A stretch of DNA of 49,206 nucleotides from assembly GCA_900175165.2 (NCBI GenBank), contig FWWN02000277.1, positions 1 through 49,206 on the forward strand, written 5' to 3'. Under the pieces are notes generated by a model. The model searched no databases and was not told the DNA's origin. It saw only the letters and a list, made by a program, of their open reading frames with translations. This stretch comes from Rhizomucor pusillus (lineage: Eukaryota; Mucoromycota; Mucoromycetes; Mucorales; Lichtheimiaceae). The position numbers were made by a program, and so were the translations under genes. Shown in pieces: positions 1-10,316 of this stretch. How positions within the stretch are numbered: position 1 is the first letter of the stretch; the number at the start of each line of letters is the position of its first letter.

Positions 1-1168
1 TCGTGAAGGGCATACGACCGTCAAATAAGGTTAATGGTACTTAGAAAGAATTGAGAAGTTACAATTAATACAGTGTACGTACCTCTTGACGGACATTATA
101 CAGCTTTATCATAAATCGATACATACAGTATATGCATAAATACCCTGGACGTTGATGGTAAAACATTGTTGCAAAATTGCACAGAACTGAATGCAGTACG
201 AAGCTAAGGGGTGATTCCTATTTGATAATCGTAGTGGTCAACATCTGAACTGAGCCAATGGCCTCTCCTAGAAGCGTTTTCTAAAAGGCTCCAAATGCAT
301 TTCTAAGCGCAAAGCTGGGGACGCTTCTCATAAAGATGTATCCGGCGATAACTATTATGTCTATTTTTTTACAGTAATTCTAAAATGGGCTGCTATTGGC
401 GCAAAATCAGTAAGAGCACAGCGCAAAACAATGTCTCCACTAGCGCAAAGTATTAGGAAAAAAATCCTGTAAATATTTGACATGATAATACTAGTGAATG
501 CGCATTGACGTTGGTGAGTCGATACAGTGCAATGCTGCTGGGAGCAGACTCTTTCTAATGTTTTGACTTTTGTGCCCACATAAACCCGTTGCAGCTTGCT
601 TTCGAGGCGCAATGCCGTGGTATCGAGATTTAAACCGGCTTTGGAATCAGTATGGCCTTGAGCGGAGTGCTGAAGGTGCTGTCATCTACTGATATATGTT
701 ATCTGATGTCGTAGCAGTTCCTTGCAAATGGTATTTTATCTATCGAGTGCTTCTCCTGGGCATGCATTTTGGTTGTCCAATGGCTAATTCTCTAAAGTCG
801 CTATGTTCTTTTTTTTTGTCATCTTCTTGTGTACAATCGTCTTAACACCATTTCTTGTTTCTCTTCGAAGGTGATATGTTTATTAGCTTAGTTTACTGCA
901 AAAAACATAAGTGATACCTAGTACATGGTTTTGCTCCGGATTAACTTCCCGGTGCAAGTACCAGGCATGTCTATGCAGGAACAGGCAGCAAAGTGCCTTG
1001 GCTTTCCTTGCTTTCTCCAATCAACTTCTCTTGCACTCGGGCGTGTGTGGCTTTTTGGTTCATGCCTGGATTCCCTTTTTTGTAAAAAGAGGGTAAATAA
1101 AAGATTTGCGGGTGGCAAAGTCAGTTGATCCTTCCTTTCTACTCAGAGTCTATATTAGACCTATCAAC
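1..1168. other. Spacer upstream of eIF4A, no gene recognised
   Basis: AT-rich sequence with only short open frames on both strands, none resembling a known protein and none with a convincing intron-joined extension. The last 40 bases before the eIF4A start are pyrimidine-rich and presumably hold its promoter and 5' leader. A gene truncated at the left edge cannot be excluded, but I see no coding signature. Confidence 0.5.
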
Positions 1169-2706
1169 ATGAGGTGAGTGTTCGTTCAAACAGGGCTACT
1201 CGGGGTAAGGGGAGAGAGGGAGATTTGAAGACCGTTTGGAAACGAGCGGGATGATTCGTCATTGTTCAGGGATGTGCAGCAGAACAGGGTCGCTAACAGA
1301 ATTTGTGCATCTATTACAGTGAACCTTTGCAAGAAGTTAACGACCACGAGATCGAGGTTTGTGTTGTCTAAAGAACCAATGAAAAGGGGCTCAAAACTAA
1401 AACTTGTTGCTATTATAGTCCAACTGGGAGGAAGTTGTCGACAACTTTGACAACATGAACCTCAAGACCGAACTTCTCCGTGGTGTCTATGCCTACGGGT
1501 AGGTAGCAAAAAAGAAAAAAAAGTAGGGCAAAAGATTTGTAGTAGATCTGATGGATACGCATAGTTTTGAGCGTCCTTCCGCTATTCAGCAGCGTGCCAT
1601 CATGCCCGTCATCAAGGGCCACGATGTCATTGCCCAGGCCCAGTCTGGTACCGGCAAGACCGCTACCTTCTCGATCTCTATCTTGCAGTCGATCGACACC
1701 AACATCAAGGAGACTCAGGCTTTAATCCTTGCTCCTACCCGTGAGTTGGCCCTTCAAATCCAAAAGGTCGTCCTTGCTCTCGGTGACTTTATGGGCATTG
1801 AGTGCCATGCCTGCATTGGTGGTACTAACGTCCGTGAGGATATCGCCAAACTCCAATCCGGTTGCCACGTTGTCGTTGGTACTCCCGGTCGTGTCTTTGA
1901 CATGATCCACAACCGTCGTGCTTTCAAAACCGACGCTGTCAAGTTATTCGTTCTCGACGAAGCCGATGAAATGCTGTCCCGTGGTTTCAAGGAGCAGATC
2001 TATGATGTCTTCCAGCTCCTCCCCGGCAGTACCCAGGTTGTCTTGCTTTCCGCCACCATGCCCTCTGATGTGCTCGAGGTCACCACCAAATTCATGCGCA
2101 ACCCCGTCCGTATTTTGGTCAAGCGTGATGAATTGACCCTTGAAGGTATTAAGCAGTTCTACATTGCAGTCGACAAGGAAGAGTGGAAGCTCGATACCCT
2201 CTGCGATTTGTACGAAACTGTGACCATCACCCAGGCTGTCATCTTCTGCAACACCCGCAGAAAGGTCGACTGGCTCACCGACAAGCTTCACGCTCGTGAA
2301 TTCACTGTCTCTGCCATGCACGGTGACATGGACCAAGCTCAGCGTGATGTTATCATGAAGGAATTCCGCTCCGGCTCTTCTCGTGTCCTCATTACCACCG
2401 ACTTGTTGGCTCGTGGTATCGATGTCCAGCAAGTCTCCCTCGTCATCAACTACGATCTTCCCTCCAACCGCGAAAACTACATTCACAGAATTGGTCGTGG
2501 TGGTCGTTTCGGTCGTAAGGGTGTTGCTATCAACTTTGTCACCAACGAAGATGTCCGCATGATGAGAGTAAGTTCTTTTTTAATATACTTGTTATACGCC
2601 CGTTGGATCGTAAAATATTTACATTTGTTGCTTCTTTTAGGACATTGAACAATTCTACAACACTCAAATTGAGGAGATGCCCATGAACGTTGCTGACCTT
2701 ATCTAG
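1169..2706 (+). CDS. TIF1: Translation initiation factor eIF4A (DEAD-box RNA helicase)
   Basis: ATP-dependent RNA helicase that unwinds 5' leaders within the cytosolic eIF4F complex. Five exons: 1169-1173, 1320-1356, 1419-1498, 1565-2567, 2641-2706, giving 397 aa, the usual eIF4A length. The first coding exon is only ATGAG. Motifs in order: Q motif near residues 42-50, Walker A AQSGTGKT (66-73), PTREL (about 98-102), DEAD (172-175), SAT (203-205) and HRIGRGGR (348-355); the C-terminus has the typical eIF4A ending NVADLI. This start is chosen because joining the 5-nt exon restores the normal N-terminus MSEPLQEVN. It converges on NF-YC with 154 bp between stop codons. FAL1/eIF4A-III is the nearest alternative, but the N-terminus and the acidic tail before NVADLI fit eIF4A. 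Confidence 0.95.
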
Positions 2707-2860
2707 ATTCTCTCTAATGCATTTCCCCCCCATCCATTCGTCACAAGATGTAAAAAGAAAAACGTGTCTTCTAAAAAATATAAGATTTTTGGGGCTGTCG
2801 CTCTCGATACATTTAATGAATCTTTTCACTTGTTTTCGTCTAAGCATTCCACTTTATCTG

Positions 2861-4109
2861 TTAGTGCTGTTGACTTGTTTCTGGTTTTGAGTCTTGAATC
2901 GGTGATTGACCTAAGTTCACAAGTAAATCCTCATGCTGCTGCTGCTGCTGTCGTTGAGCATGCATGCTAACTCACCTGATGCGCCTGTCGATCCACCTGC
3001 GCTGGATGGCGGGCCTTGCCGCGAAGGTAAATGCGATTGCTGTGGATATGGGTGTTGCGCGGCAAACTGCTGAAGCTGCAATTGATACTGCTGCATTTGC
3101 TCCGGTGTTAACTAGTCAACAATGGACAGGTTAATCAATCCCATGCACTAATCTTATAGTCGCTACAATGCTTATGTACCTGCGATAATTGTGGGTAGTA
3201 TGCGGCAGGATCAATTTGCTGTAAACGCCGATAGCGTGAATTTAGATCATGTACATATGCCTCAATCATATCTGCTTTTCATACCTGAGCAGATGCATAC
3301 TGTGGTACATTGCTTTGCTGATAATAATTCGTGTATGCGCTTTGATCGTAAACTGTTGAACTTGACTGCTCCGAGGAGATGGTCAATGATTTTCCTTACA
3401 TCAAACATCGTGTCGTGTTATCTACCTTTGCTGCTTCTTCGCGAGGGACGATGTCGATCAAAAAATCACACATATCCGTCTTTGAAATGGCAGTTGCAAT
3501 ATCTGATCGCTGCAGTGTACGACGTTTGTTTTCCTCAGCGTGTACCCTTTTCGTTTTTTTCCAGATTTAGAACAAAGAGATCAAGCGTTGATGGCAAACC
3601 GCTTAATTACCAGGCTCGCTTTGTCAACTCGGTGATGAAAATCTCGCATCCTTTTGCAAAAAGAATAGGTGCTTCGGCGCTTATCATCTAGTGATTATTG
3701 TGTGTAAGAACAGATAAAAAAGGAGGGTGCGCGCGCGAGTCGCGAGTGTGTGGTACAAGAATATATATACCTTGACGTCCTGGTCTGTCTTCATGACCTT
3801 TTTGATCCGTGCAAGCGGTAAAGGATGATTCTTAAAGTCTGACTCGAATGCCTCGGCTGCTGCCAGTTGCTCCTGCCAGAATTTGCCCAGATCGAAGACC
3901 GGGTGTGCACCAGGCGCAGTGCCGGCACTGGCAGCAACTGCAGCGGCCATGGCTGCGGCGGATGGTCCTTGCTGTTGGTGGTGGTGGCCAGCGTGGTGCA
4001 GTAAACTGGATGCTTCTGTTGAGGTCTGTTGCGGGGTGGCTGCGGCTGCGGCTGCGGCTGCGTACTTGGTTGGATCGCCGTGTGGATTACTGGAAGGTTG
4101 CTGCGACAT
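2861..4109 (-). CDS. HAP5: CCAAT-binding factor subunit NF-YC (Hap5/HapE)
   Basis: Histone-fold subunit that pairs with NF-YB and then NF-YA to bind CCAAT promoters in the nucleus. Seven exons on the minus strand: 4109-3771, 3687-3611, 3546-3426, 3365-3285, 3218-3180, 3111-2976, 2910-2861, giving 280 aa. Poly-Ala and Gln/His-rich N-terminus; then the FWQEQL block, [41 protein letters not shown] and [10 protein letters not shown], which is the full histone fold at about residues 80-180; then a Gln/Tyr/Pro-rich C-terminus. A run of five CAG lies inside the last intron and is not polyglutamine in this model. An upstream in-frame ATG at 4130 would add 7 residues. It is divergent from the next gene with 110 bp between starts, implying a shared promoter. 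The histone fold is certain; the small 3' exons are phase-consistent but less certain. Confidence 0.9.
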
Positions 4110-4219
4110 TATGTTGCAAGAGACAAACACGACAGGCGGCGCGTGCGCGGGGTGGTGGTGGATAAAGAAGAAACAGCAGGCCCCGAAATCATGCGGCGAA
4201 AATCTTTTTTCCCTCCCCC
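4110..4219. promoter_or_regulatory. Bidirectional promoter, NF-YC / METTL25-like
   Basis: Only 110 bp separate the divergent start codons at 4109 (minus) and 4220 (plus). The segment must hold both 5' leaders and core promoter elements. No clear TATA box is visible; pyrimidine runs precede the plus-strand start. Confidence 0.5.
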
Positions 4220-5861
4220 ATGATCGACGACAACGACGAGCCGCTGCTTGATATACAAGAGATCAGGCTTCCTGAAGGTTTCACTTCTGCATGCGACTAC
4301 GTCTCAGCCCTTGTAGCCTTCCTCAGACAGTACCGATGGCTGTCAGAGCTGCACGTCGTTGACTTTTTCACTCATCGGCACTGGGATCTACTAGATCCTG
4401 AATGGCGAGAATCGCTGTTGCCAGAATCCGTTGTAAACGACAGTGATACATACTTTGACGAGTGGCTGGACGAATTATTGGCCTTGTGTGATTTCGATTG
4501 CTCTGTGGTAATAAGAGAAATATTGATTTGTTGCCCATTATTGGTTTTGACCCTTGAATTTTGTTTGCAGAAATCCAGCTGGCCGGAATCACTGCAAAGT
4601 TATGTGCGCAAAGCACACGAATTGGCATTACCTCGATATTTTACCAAAGAACAAGGTGTGTGATAGATATATGATTTGAATATGGCTGTGAGAAATAATT
4701 ATGCAGTTTGAGCCTAAACATTCTCCTCCTCCTGCGATTGTCCAACCCCAACAGCACAAATCACAGTTGATATTAAGCGTTTCGATAACGGTTTACTGTG
4801 TGGCATGACTGGAAAGAAAATCCACGAAGTAGAGTTGATGAGCGCGCTTATACACCGAATAGCTACGCAAAACAAGACATCTCACGTACTAGACCTGGGA
4901 TCTGGGCAGGGATATCTCTCACGTGCATTGGCATATCATCATCAACTGCACGTACTCGCCGTGGACATGTCTGATATTCAAACGAAGGGTGCGATGCGAC
5001 TTGACAAGCAAGCCTTGAAGCGACGAGAAGATGTGGAGAGTCTAGCAACACTGAATCACGTCACTGAAACTGTTACTTTCGAGAATATGACGGGTATACT
5101 GGATCGATGGAGCAATGCGCCTAGCACAGATTGGCTTATTTGCGGATTACATGCATGCGGTGATCTGTCGACATTCATAATGAGACTTTTCGCCACAAAT
5201 CCTCGAATCACATCGATAGTCAACGTCGGATGCTGCTATCACTATTTGACAGAAGATGGAGATAATCCAGGCTTTCCGCTTTCCGACACAGTCAAAAGCA
5301 TGGAATACTCGCTCGGCACCACGGCGAGAGTACTTGCATGTCATTCTCCGTGGCAATGGAAACATCAACGAAAAGAGAGCATCAAGTCGTTTGAACAGCA
5401 TTTTTATCGCGCCTTGTTGCAGGTAAATTCCTTTGCTTTATTTTGAATTTAAGGGTAGTAAAAATAACAAGTCTTTGCTTTAGCAAATGATGGTCGATAA
5501 AGGTTTAGCTTCGGCGACGTCTGCACCTGTGTTAGCGCATCGAATTAACAAGAAGAAAGATTTCGTTGGTTATACCCAAGAAGCGCTCAAGAAGTTTGGT
5601 GTGTCACCTGAAGCATTACCATCAGAGATGACCCGAGAGTACCACACAAGATACAAGGCCATTGGAGCTGACAAGCGGATCGCTGTACTGTGGGCATTGA
5701 GAGCATTGTTAGCGCCGGTGTTGGAAAGCTTAATTCTCGTTGATCGCTGGTTGTATCTCAAGCAGGCAACTAGCAACCGTCCAGGCGCTGGTGTTTGGAT
5801 GTATCCATTATTTAATCCAAGGAATTCCCCACGGAATGTTGTATTTGTAGCAAAGAAATGA
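4220..5861 (+). CDS. METTL25/RRNAD1-type SAM-dependent methyltransferase
   Basis: Four exons: 4220-4507, 4571-4655, 4767-5422, 5484-5861, giving 468 aa. The Rossmann SAM site is LDLGSGQG at residues 166-173, preceded by GKKIHEV. Family signatures follow: GLHACGDL (251-258), NVGCCYH (277-283), then GFPLS, and a C-terminal block ending SPRNVVFVAKK. These are the hallmarks of the METTL25/METTL25B family, whose substrate is not firmly settled, so I name the family and not a reaction. The first intron has two donor choices 3 nt apart (after 4504 or 4507), changing one residue. Length matches the family. No targeting signal seen. Confidence 0.85.
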
Positions 5862-6218
5862 TAACATAATCAAATGGGGCTGAGGGCCCCCACCTGGCGT
5901 ACTAAATGTACAGATACGGATACTTCCGCAATGTTCTACGATTGTTTGCACTCATGCAACCCCGTTTCCATTGGCTCAGTGCTGTTAAGGTCTTGATAGT
6001 CATACAAGCAAACCATGGTATGACCATGGTAAGCTCTCAGGACCCCAAAATAGCTAGTAGATGCGTAAGCGTTCCCAATAGCCATCCTGGATGGCGACAT
6101 GCCCATGGCGTGATATTGACGAGATAATTAACGGGCCGTTTGGGATCATTGAAAACATATAAAAGCTTTCCTCCAAAAACCAAAGGGTGTTATCTACTTT
6201 CCACACAACTTAACAAAA
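5862..6218. promoter_or_regulatory. Spacer with TATA box for the NmrA-like gene
   Basis: The proximal part holds TATAAAA at 6158-6164, about 60 bp before the ATG at 6219, followed by a pyrimidine-rich stretch and an A-rich AACAAAAATG start context. No open frame of note lies in the rest of the spacer. Confidence 0.6.
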
Positions 6219-7110
6219 ATGACAGTAAGCGAACGTATCTACATCATCGGAGGCACCGGCAACGTAGGCAAACCCGTCGTCGAGGGCTTGCTGAAGGCCA
6301 AGGTCCCTGTAACGGTTTTGACAAGAACTCCAGACAAGACTCTTCAACTGTATTCAAGCTTACAGCAAGATGATCTATTAAAAGCAGTGCAAGGCGATCA
6401 CTCAGACTTCACCGCTTTCAAAGAATCAATTCCTGGCCACACGCGACTTTTCTTGCTGACTCCGTATTTCGGCCCATTCGATGGCAGGAAGCTCAAGACC
6501 GGATATGCCAAGATCGCCTACGCTGCTGGAGTGAAGCAAATCGTTGATATATCAGCAACTGCAGCTGGATTCGGCTGGCGTGCCTCATTCTTGGCAGATC
6601 TCTGCCGACAAATCGAAGAAGCTATCCTTGCTATCCCCAATCGCGGCGCATACGTGGCTCTCCGTCCAACTCGTTTCATGAGCAACAATGTCATGTACAA
6701 CAAGCACGGTATTGTCAACGCCAATGCCATTTTTGAGCCAATCGGTCCCGATGAATTGGAAGAATGGGTTTCGCCCAACGATATTAGTGTTGTCGCAACC
6801 GTTATCTTTCAGGAACCCATCGAGAAGCACGCCGACCCAGTCTACAAAGTTGGTCAGCGACTACACCACACCAAAGCAGCGTGCTGCTTATTTCTCCGCA
6901 GCGCTCGGCCGCGAGATCGCTTTCAAGCAGGTTCCCCACATTGAAAAGTACAAGATTCTCGCCCAGTTCATTCCACATCTCTTTGCATACGAGCTGGCAG
7001 CCGGCTACAGAAAGATAAATATCGATCCTGGCGTCCTGTCCATCTTGCTTGGTAGACAGCCAGAAACTTTGGAGCAATGGATCCATGCCAACAAAGATGC
7101 ATTTTTGTAA
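6219..7110 (+). CDS. NmrA-like NAD(P)-binding protein, frameshifted
   Basis: Atypical short-chain dehydrogenase of the NmrA-like type; such proteins bind NAD(P) and act as oxidoreductases or redox sensors. The N-terminus has the dinucleotide motif GGTGNVG within the first 20 residues. No intron is needed. The first frame runs from 6219 and the second carries the rest (TTPKQRAAYFSAALGREI onward) to the stop at 7108-7110. The switch is at about 6840-6865 and corresponds to one surplus base: removing the C in GTTGGTCAGCGAC would give YKVGSDYTTPK. With it corrected the protein would be about 296 aa, normal for the family. No GT-AG intron fits, because candidate sites are under 40 nt apart. It could be a recent pseudogene or a sequencing error; nothing else in either frame looks decayed. 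Confidence 0.75.
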
Positions 7111-7274
7111 CTAATTTATCTGCATGAATGAAATGAAATTTGGCATAGTTAGCTGAAAAATAAAACATGGTACATTGATTGTAAGATGATCGTTCTGAAT
7201 ACAAACGAAAGGAAGAAAACATGCAGCGACATGATGATAGAATTCGAAGGGTATATAACAAATTCGAGTGTGAT

Positions 7275-8036
7275 TTACTTTGACAAGAGATAAGAGATCC
7301 AGCCGCGCAGACCTTTGGCTCCTGGCTGCTTCTTTGTACTTGATATCTCTGCGCTGGACGACTCTGGAACAGCAGGCTGCTCTGTGGTGTGTCTGTCTCG
7401 TTCCTGTTTTGCTGCTTTAGACATGCGCTTCATTCTAACTTTGCGTTCGTAGGCGCGAACGCGTTCAGCCAGAGATCGTCCGTGATGTTTTCTTGTCACT
7501 TGGTCCAACAATGTTATCCGCCGCATAATATTCCTTTTGGACCAACGCTGCGAGACGCGCGGGCTTCCTTCCTCTCTGTACAGTGACTCGAATCGATAAA
7601 AACGTTTGCAAGTCTCCTCAAAATTGCCGTGCTGTTCTTGGAAGTATCGGTCGAGTTTCAGCCATGTGTCCCTAGTCCAGGGTTGCTCTTCTGTGGTTTG
7701 TTGTTGTCCGTTGCTGTCAACAAAATTGTCGTCTTCTTCTTCTTCGTCATCGTCGTCTTCAAGATCCAATGCACTTTTCGCTCGTCTTCCCAGCGCAGCA
7801 GCAGCAGCAGCACGCGTGTTTGGTTTTGTAGTAGCTGCAGGCTTGTCGGAAACAGCAGACAGCGAGCGCTTTAGCTCGGTGCTGCGAAGACGCCGCGAGC
7901 GTCCTGGTGTTTGTGCGCCTCGCAACGACCTAGATGGCGAAAATGGAGTGCGCATGCGATGAACAGGATCGGTTTTGCGTTCCAAAAGCTCTGATGCATA
8001 AGCTGGTGGACGATCGTACTCGGTGTCAGAGTTCAT
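7275..8036 (-). CDS. Unknown intronless protein, basic with an acidic stretch
   Basis: A 253-aa frame without introns. I do not recognise the family. Visible features: a Ser/Arg-rich N-terminal third, a poly-Ala run (NTRAAAAAALGRRAK), an acidic DDDDEEEEDD stretch near the middle, then a well-packed region with conserved-looking aromatics (WTRDTWLKLDRYFQEQ, CKRFYRFESLYREE) and a strongly basic helix (RAYERKVRMKRMSKAAKQER), ending LRGWISYLLSK. Charge and composition suggest a nuclear or nucleic-acid-associated protein, but that is inference. The ATG at 8036 is chosen as first with a sensible context; the frame stays open upstream to an ATG at 8153, which would add 39 residues. Confidence 0.6.
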   Translation of the reverse strand: MNSDTEYDRPPAYASELLERKTDPVHRMRTPFSPSRSLRGAQTPGRSRRLRSTELKRSLSAVSDKPAATTKPNTRAAAAAALGRRAKSALDLEDDDDEEEEDDNFVDSNGQQQTTEEQPWTRDTWLKLDRYFQEQHGNFEETCKRFYRFESLYREEGSPRVSQRWSKRNIMRRITLLDQVTRKHHGRSLAERVRAYERKVRMKRMSKAAKQERDRHTTEQPAVPESSSAEISSTKKQPGAKGLRGWISYLLSK

Positions 8037-10250
8037 GATTGTAGGATTTGGGTTCAATATTGCTTGATTTGGGTAATGCTTCCTGCAACTCTTTTGAAAG
8101 AAAGAAAAATTCCAGGGCCGTCGCCGCCGCTGCTGCTGCCAGAAGTCTATCACTATCTTTTTTTCCGCCCACTTCAGATTTATTAACCAATTTGCATTGT
8201 ACTCTATTTTATCATCGTGCCATCCATTGAGCTCAAACCTTTCAAGAGAACTAATTAATGAAATTCAATGAAGAATTGCAAAAATCAAATTCATTAAAAC
8301 TAATTTCAATGTATAACGCTTTCAGTCAAATCAGCATACATTTTCTCCACCAAGCAAAGTGTCCTGGCAGCATATATTTATGGAGCCTACGTCAATGCAT
8401 TAATCCGTTACAGTATTACTTTAAGAAAGCTTACCGCGTTCATTTGGAAAATGCAACAAACAGTACATACTAAAAGACGTCAATATCACTTTACGGTAGA
8501 TATTTCCTTGGTTCAGGACAAAATAGCTATAGTTTTTCAGTGCGCGAGGTGATCGAATTTGGTGCGCGTTGTAGCTCCTCAGGGGCAGGTCTACGGATGT
8601 CGCTTTATCGAGCTGGTTAACATGTCCATTTCGGAAAATGTCAGTTTACCCTTCACGCATTTCAGATCTCTTTACATTCTTTCAATAGGGTTTATTTTAT
8701 TACTGTGCCTCGTTATATTTTTGCGCACTTCATTGTCTCCATTGTTACCAAAGTTACTGAGAGAGAAGAAACGGTTATCCCATTAACTGCTGGTTTTTGG
8801 AGGATACGAAATGCTCTCATTTTGCTACTTTCTTCTCCCATTTCTTATTCTAGCCAATCACATCACAGCTGAAAATACCACAAGTAACAGAATATCCAAA
8901 AGCGCCTTTTAAAGTGGAACGGAGCAGGAATTTTTTTTGCCCTTCGTGCTGGGAGCTCCCGCGACCTTCCCCGCTGACGCGCCCCACTGGGCATCGGCAG
9001 GGGACTTAAAAGTGTACCCGTAGTGAGCACCTCCCATTGTCTGATCCTTCGGTGGAGTCCGATACCAGCTCGACGTCGAAGCCTAGGGGGAGGTAGGCAT
9101 TGGTGGGTGGGGACTGGCGGTGCCGCCTCCTCGCGGTGGTCCCTGGATATATCGTTGGCAGTTGCTGACGTGAACTAAACGGCACCAATTTTTTTTTAAA
9201 AAAAAAAACAAATGAAAAATGAAAACACAACTCATGTAAGCATCGGTTACTTGTTGCTTTTTCATTACCTTTTTATCGTGTGTGTGTTTAAAGTGAACAT
9301 TCGTATGGCCACATCTGAAGCTCTGGAATGTTTGTTCGTTTGATTGCCTCAGAGATTGCTTCCCTCACTTCAGCGTGATCAGTGATCATGAAGCGATAAA
9401 CACCTTTGCAATAGACCGTATGCGTTTGTTGTGTCCAGTGTTGTCTGTCGAGAAGAAGCAGCTGCGAGGATCAGTTACGCGTCTAGTCCTCTTTGCTTCT
9501 TCTATCGCTCTGAAAGGTCTAGGCCGATCTTGCCCGCCTGCGTCGGCTATGACATGATTATGACAAACGCATTTAAAAGGTTGGCCTCGACAAGTTTACG
9601 GACGCGTATTCCCAACTATGGCTGCTCCAGTTTGCGTTTAGGAGCGGCCCATGCGCAACACTGTGAAGAACCTCCTTGGTTCTTTTAGCCACATTGTTCT
9701 AGGTCAAGCGTATAAATGATATCGATGCCTTGTAAGATAATGATGCCTCCTTTTGATCGTATTTCCAAATTAACGTATGCTATAGGTTCTCAAAGTAATA
9801 ACGGACTGCACTGCATAGGCCTACCAGTGGGTAATCACGCTGGGCTCAAGATTTCACGAAATATGCTGGAAGGCTGATCGAAGAGGTTGCTGCCGACGCG
9901 CAGCAGCAGCAGGGCATTTACAGGAAGTACTACTAGCAATCGTGCAATCAACAAGAACCATCGACTGATGGCAGAGAAACCATAAGGACTCCCAGAATAT
10001 GAAAGTTTTTTATCTACGAAGCGATGTCTGCGTAGTACTCAACTCTGCAACTTTTTATATTGACATCGCGTTCCTTTTTTTTCTCTCGCATCCTGAACGT
10101 ATAAAAATAGATAGTGGCCGATCCATCTTGACGAAAAGAAGACACAAGATGGGATCCAGTTCGACACTGTCAAAAGGCTTGGCTAGTTGGAAATTTGGAC
10201 GGGTCCATCCATTTTTGGCTGGTGTCCCCCATTTCCGTTATCTGTGTTTC
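8037..10250. other. 2.2-kb spacer, no protein gene recognised
   Basis: AT-rich with short random open frames. It contains a distinct GC-rich block at about 8940-9185 (see the ncRNA entry). The rest (8037-8930 and 9240-10250) shows no recognisable coding sequence, tRNA or transposon end. The last few hundred bases should include the promoter of the Irc3-like helicase. Confidence 0.5.
8940..9197 (+). ncRNA. Candidate structured RNA with Pol III-like terminator
   Basis: A GC-rich island inside an AT-rich spacer. It can form a strong hairpin at 8969-9003: CCCC (8969-8972) pairs with GGGG (9000-9003), GCTGA (8973-8977) with TCGGC (8994-8998) and GCCC (8981-8984) with GGGC (8989-8992). Further self-complementary pieces are TCGACGTCGA near 9070 and GGCGGTGCCGCC near 9116. 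CGTCGAAGCC near 9073 is 8/10 to a B-box. The block ends in nine T at 9189-9197, as expected of a Pol III terminator. I could not match it to SRP RNA, RNase P/MRP, U1-U6 or U3, so identity and even strand are uncertain. Confidence 0.3.
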
Positions 10251-10316
10251 ATGCTTTACGCTTTGTTGATAGCTCGGGGTAAACCAAGGATCCCGCTGTC
10301 ATGTTCAGTTTTTACA

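Noticed and set aside
1944..2486. 180-codon open frame antisense to eIF4A
   Set aside because: It lies wholly opposite the conserved helicase exon and mirrors its codon bias; its composition is not protein-like.
2938..2953. CAG/CTG repeat as a polyglutamine tract of NF-YC
   Set aside because: Reading through the repeat runs into an early stop; the phase-consistent model places it inside the last intron (2975-2911).
3191..3691. 166-codon plus-strand frame
   Set aside because: It overlaps the histone-fold exons of NF-YC on the other strand, which carry unmistakable conserved sequence.
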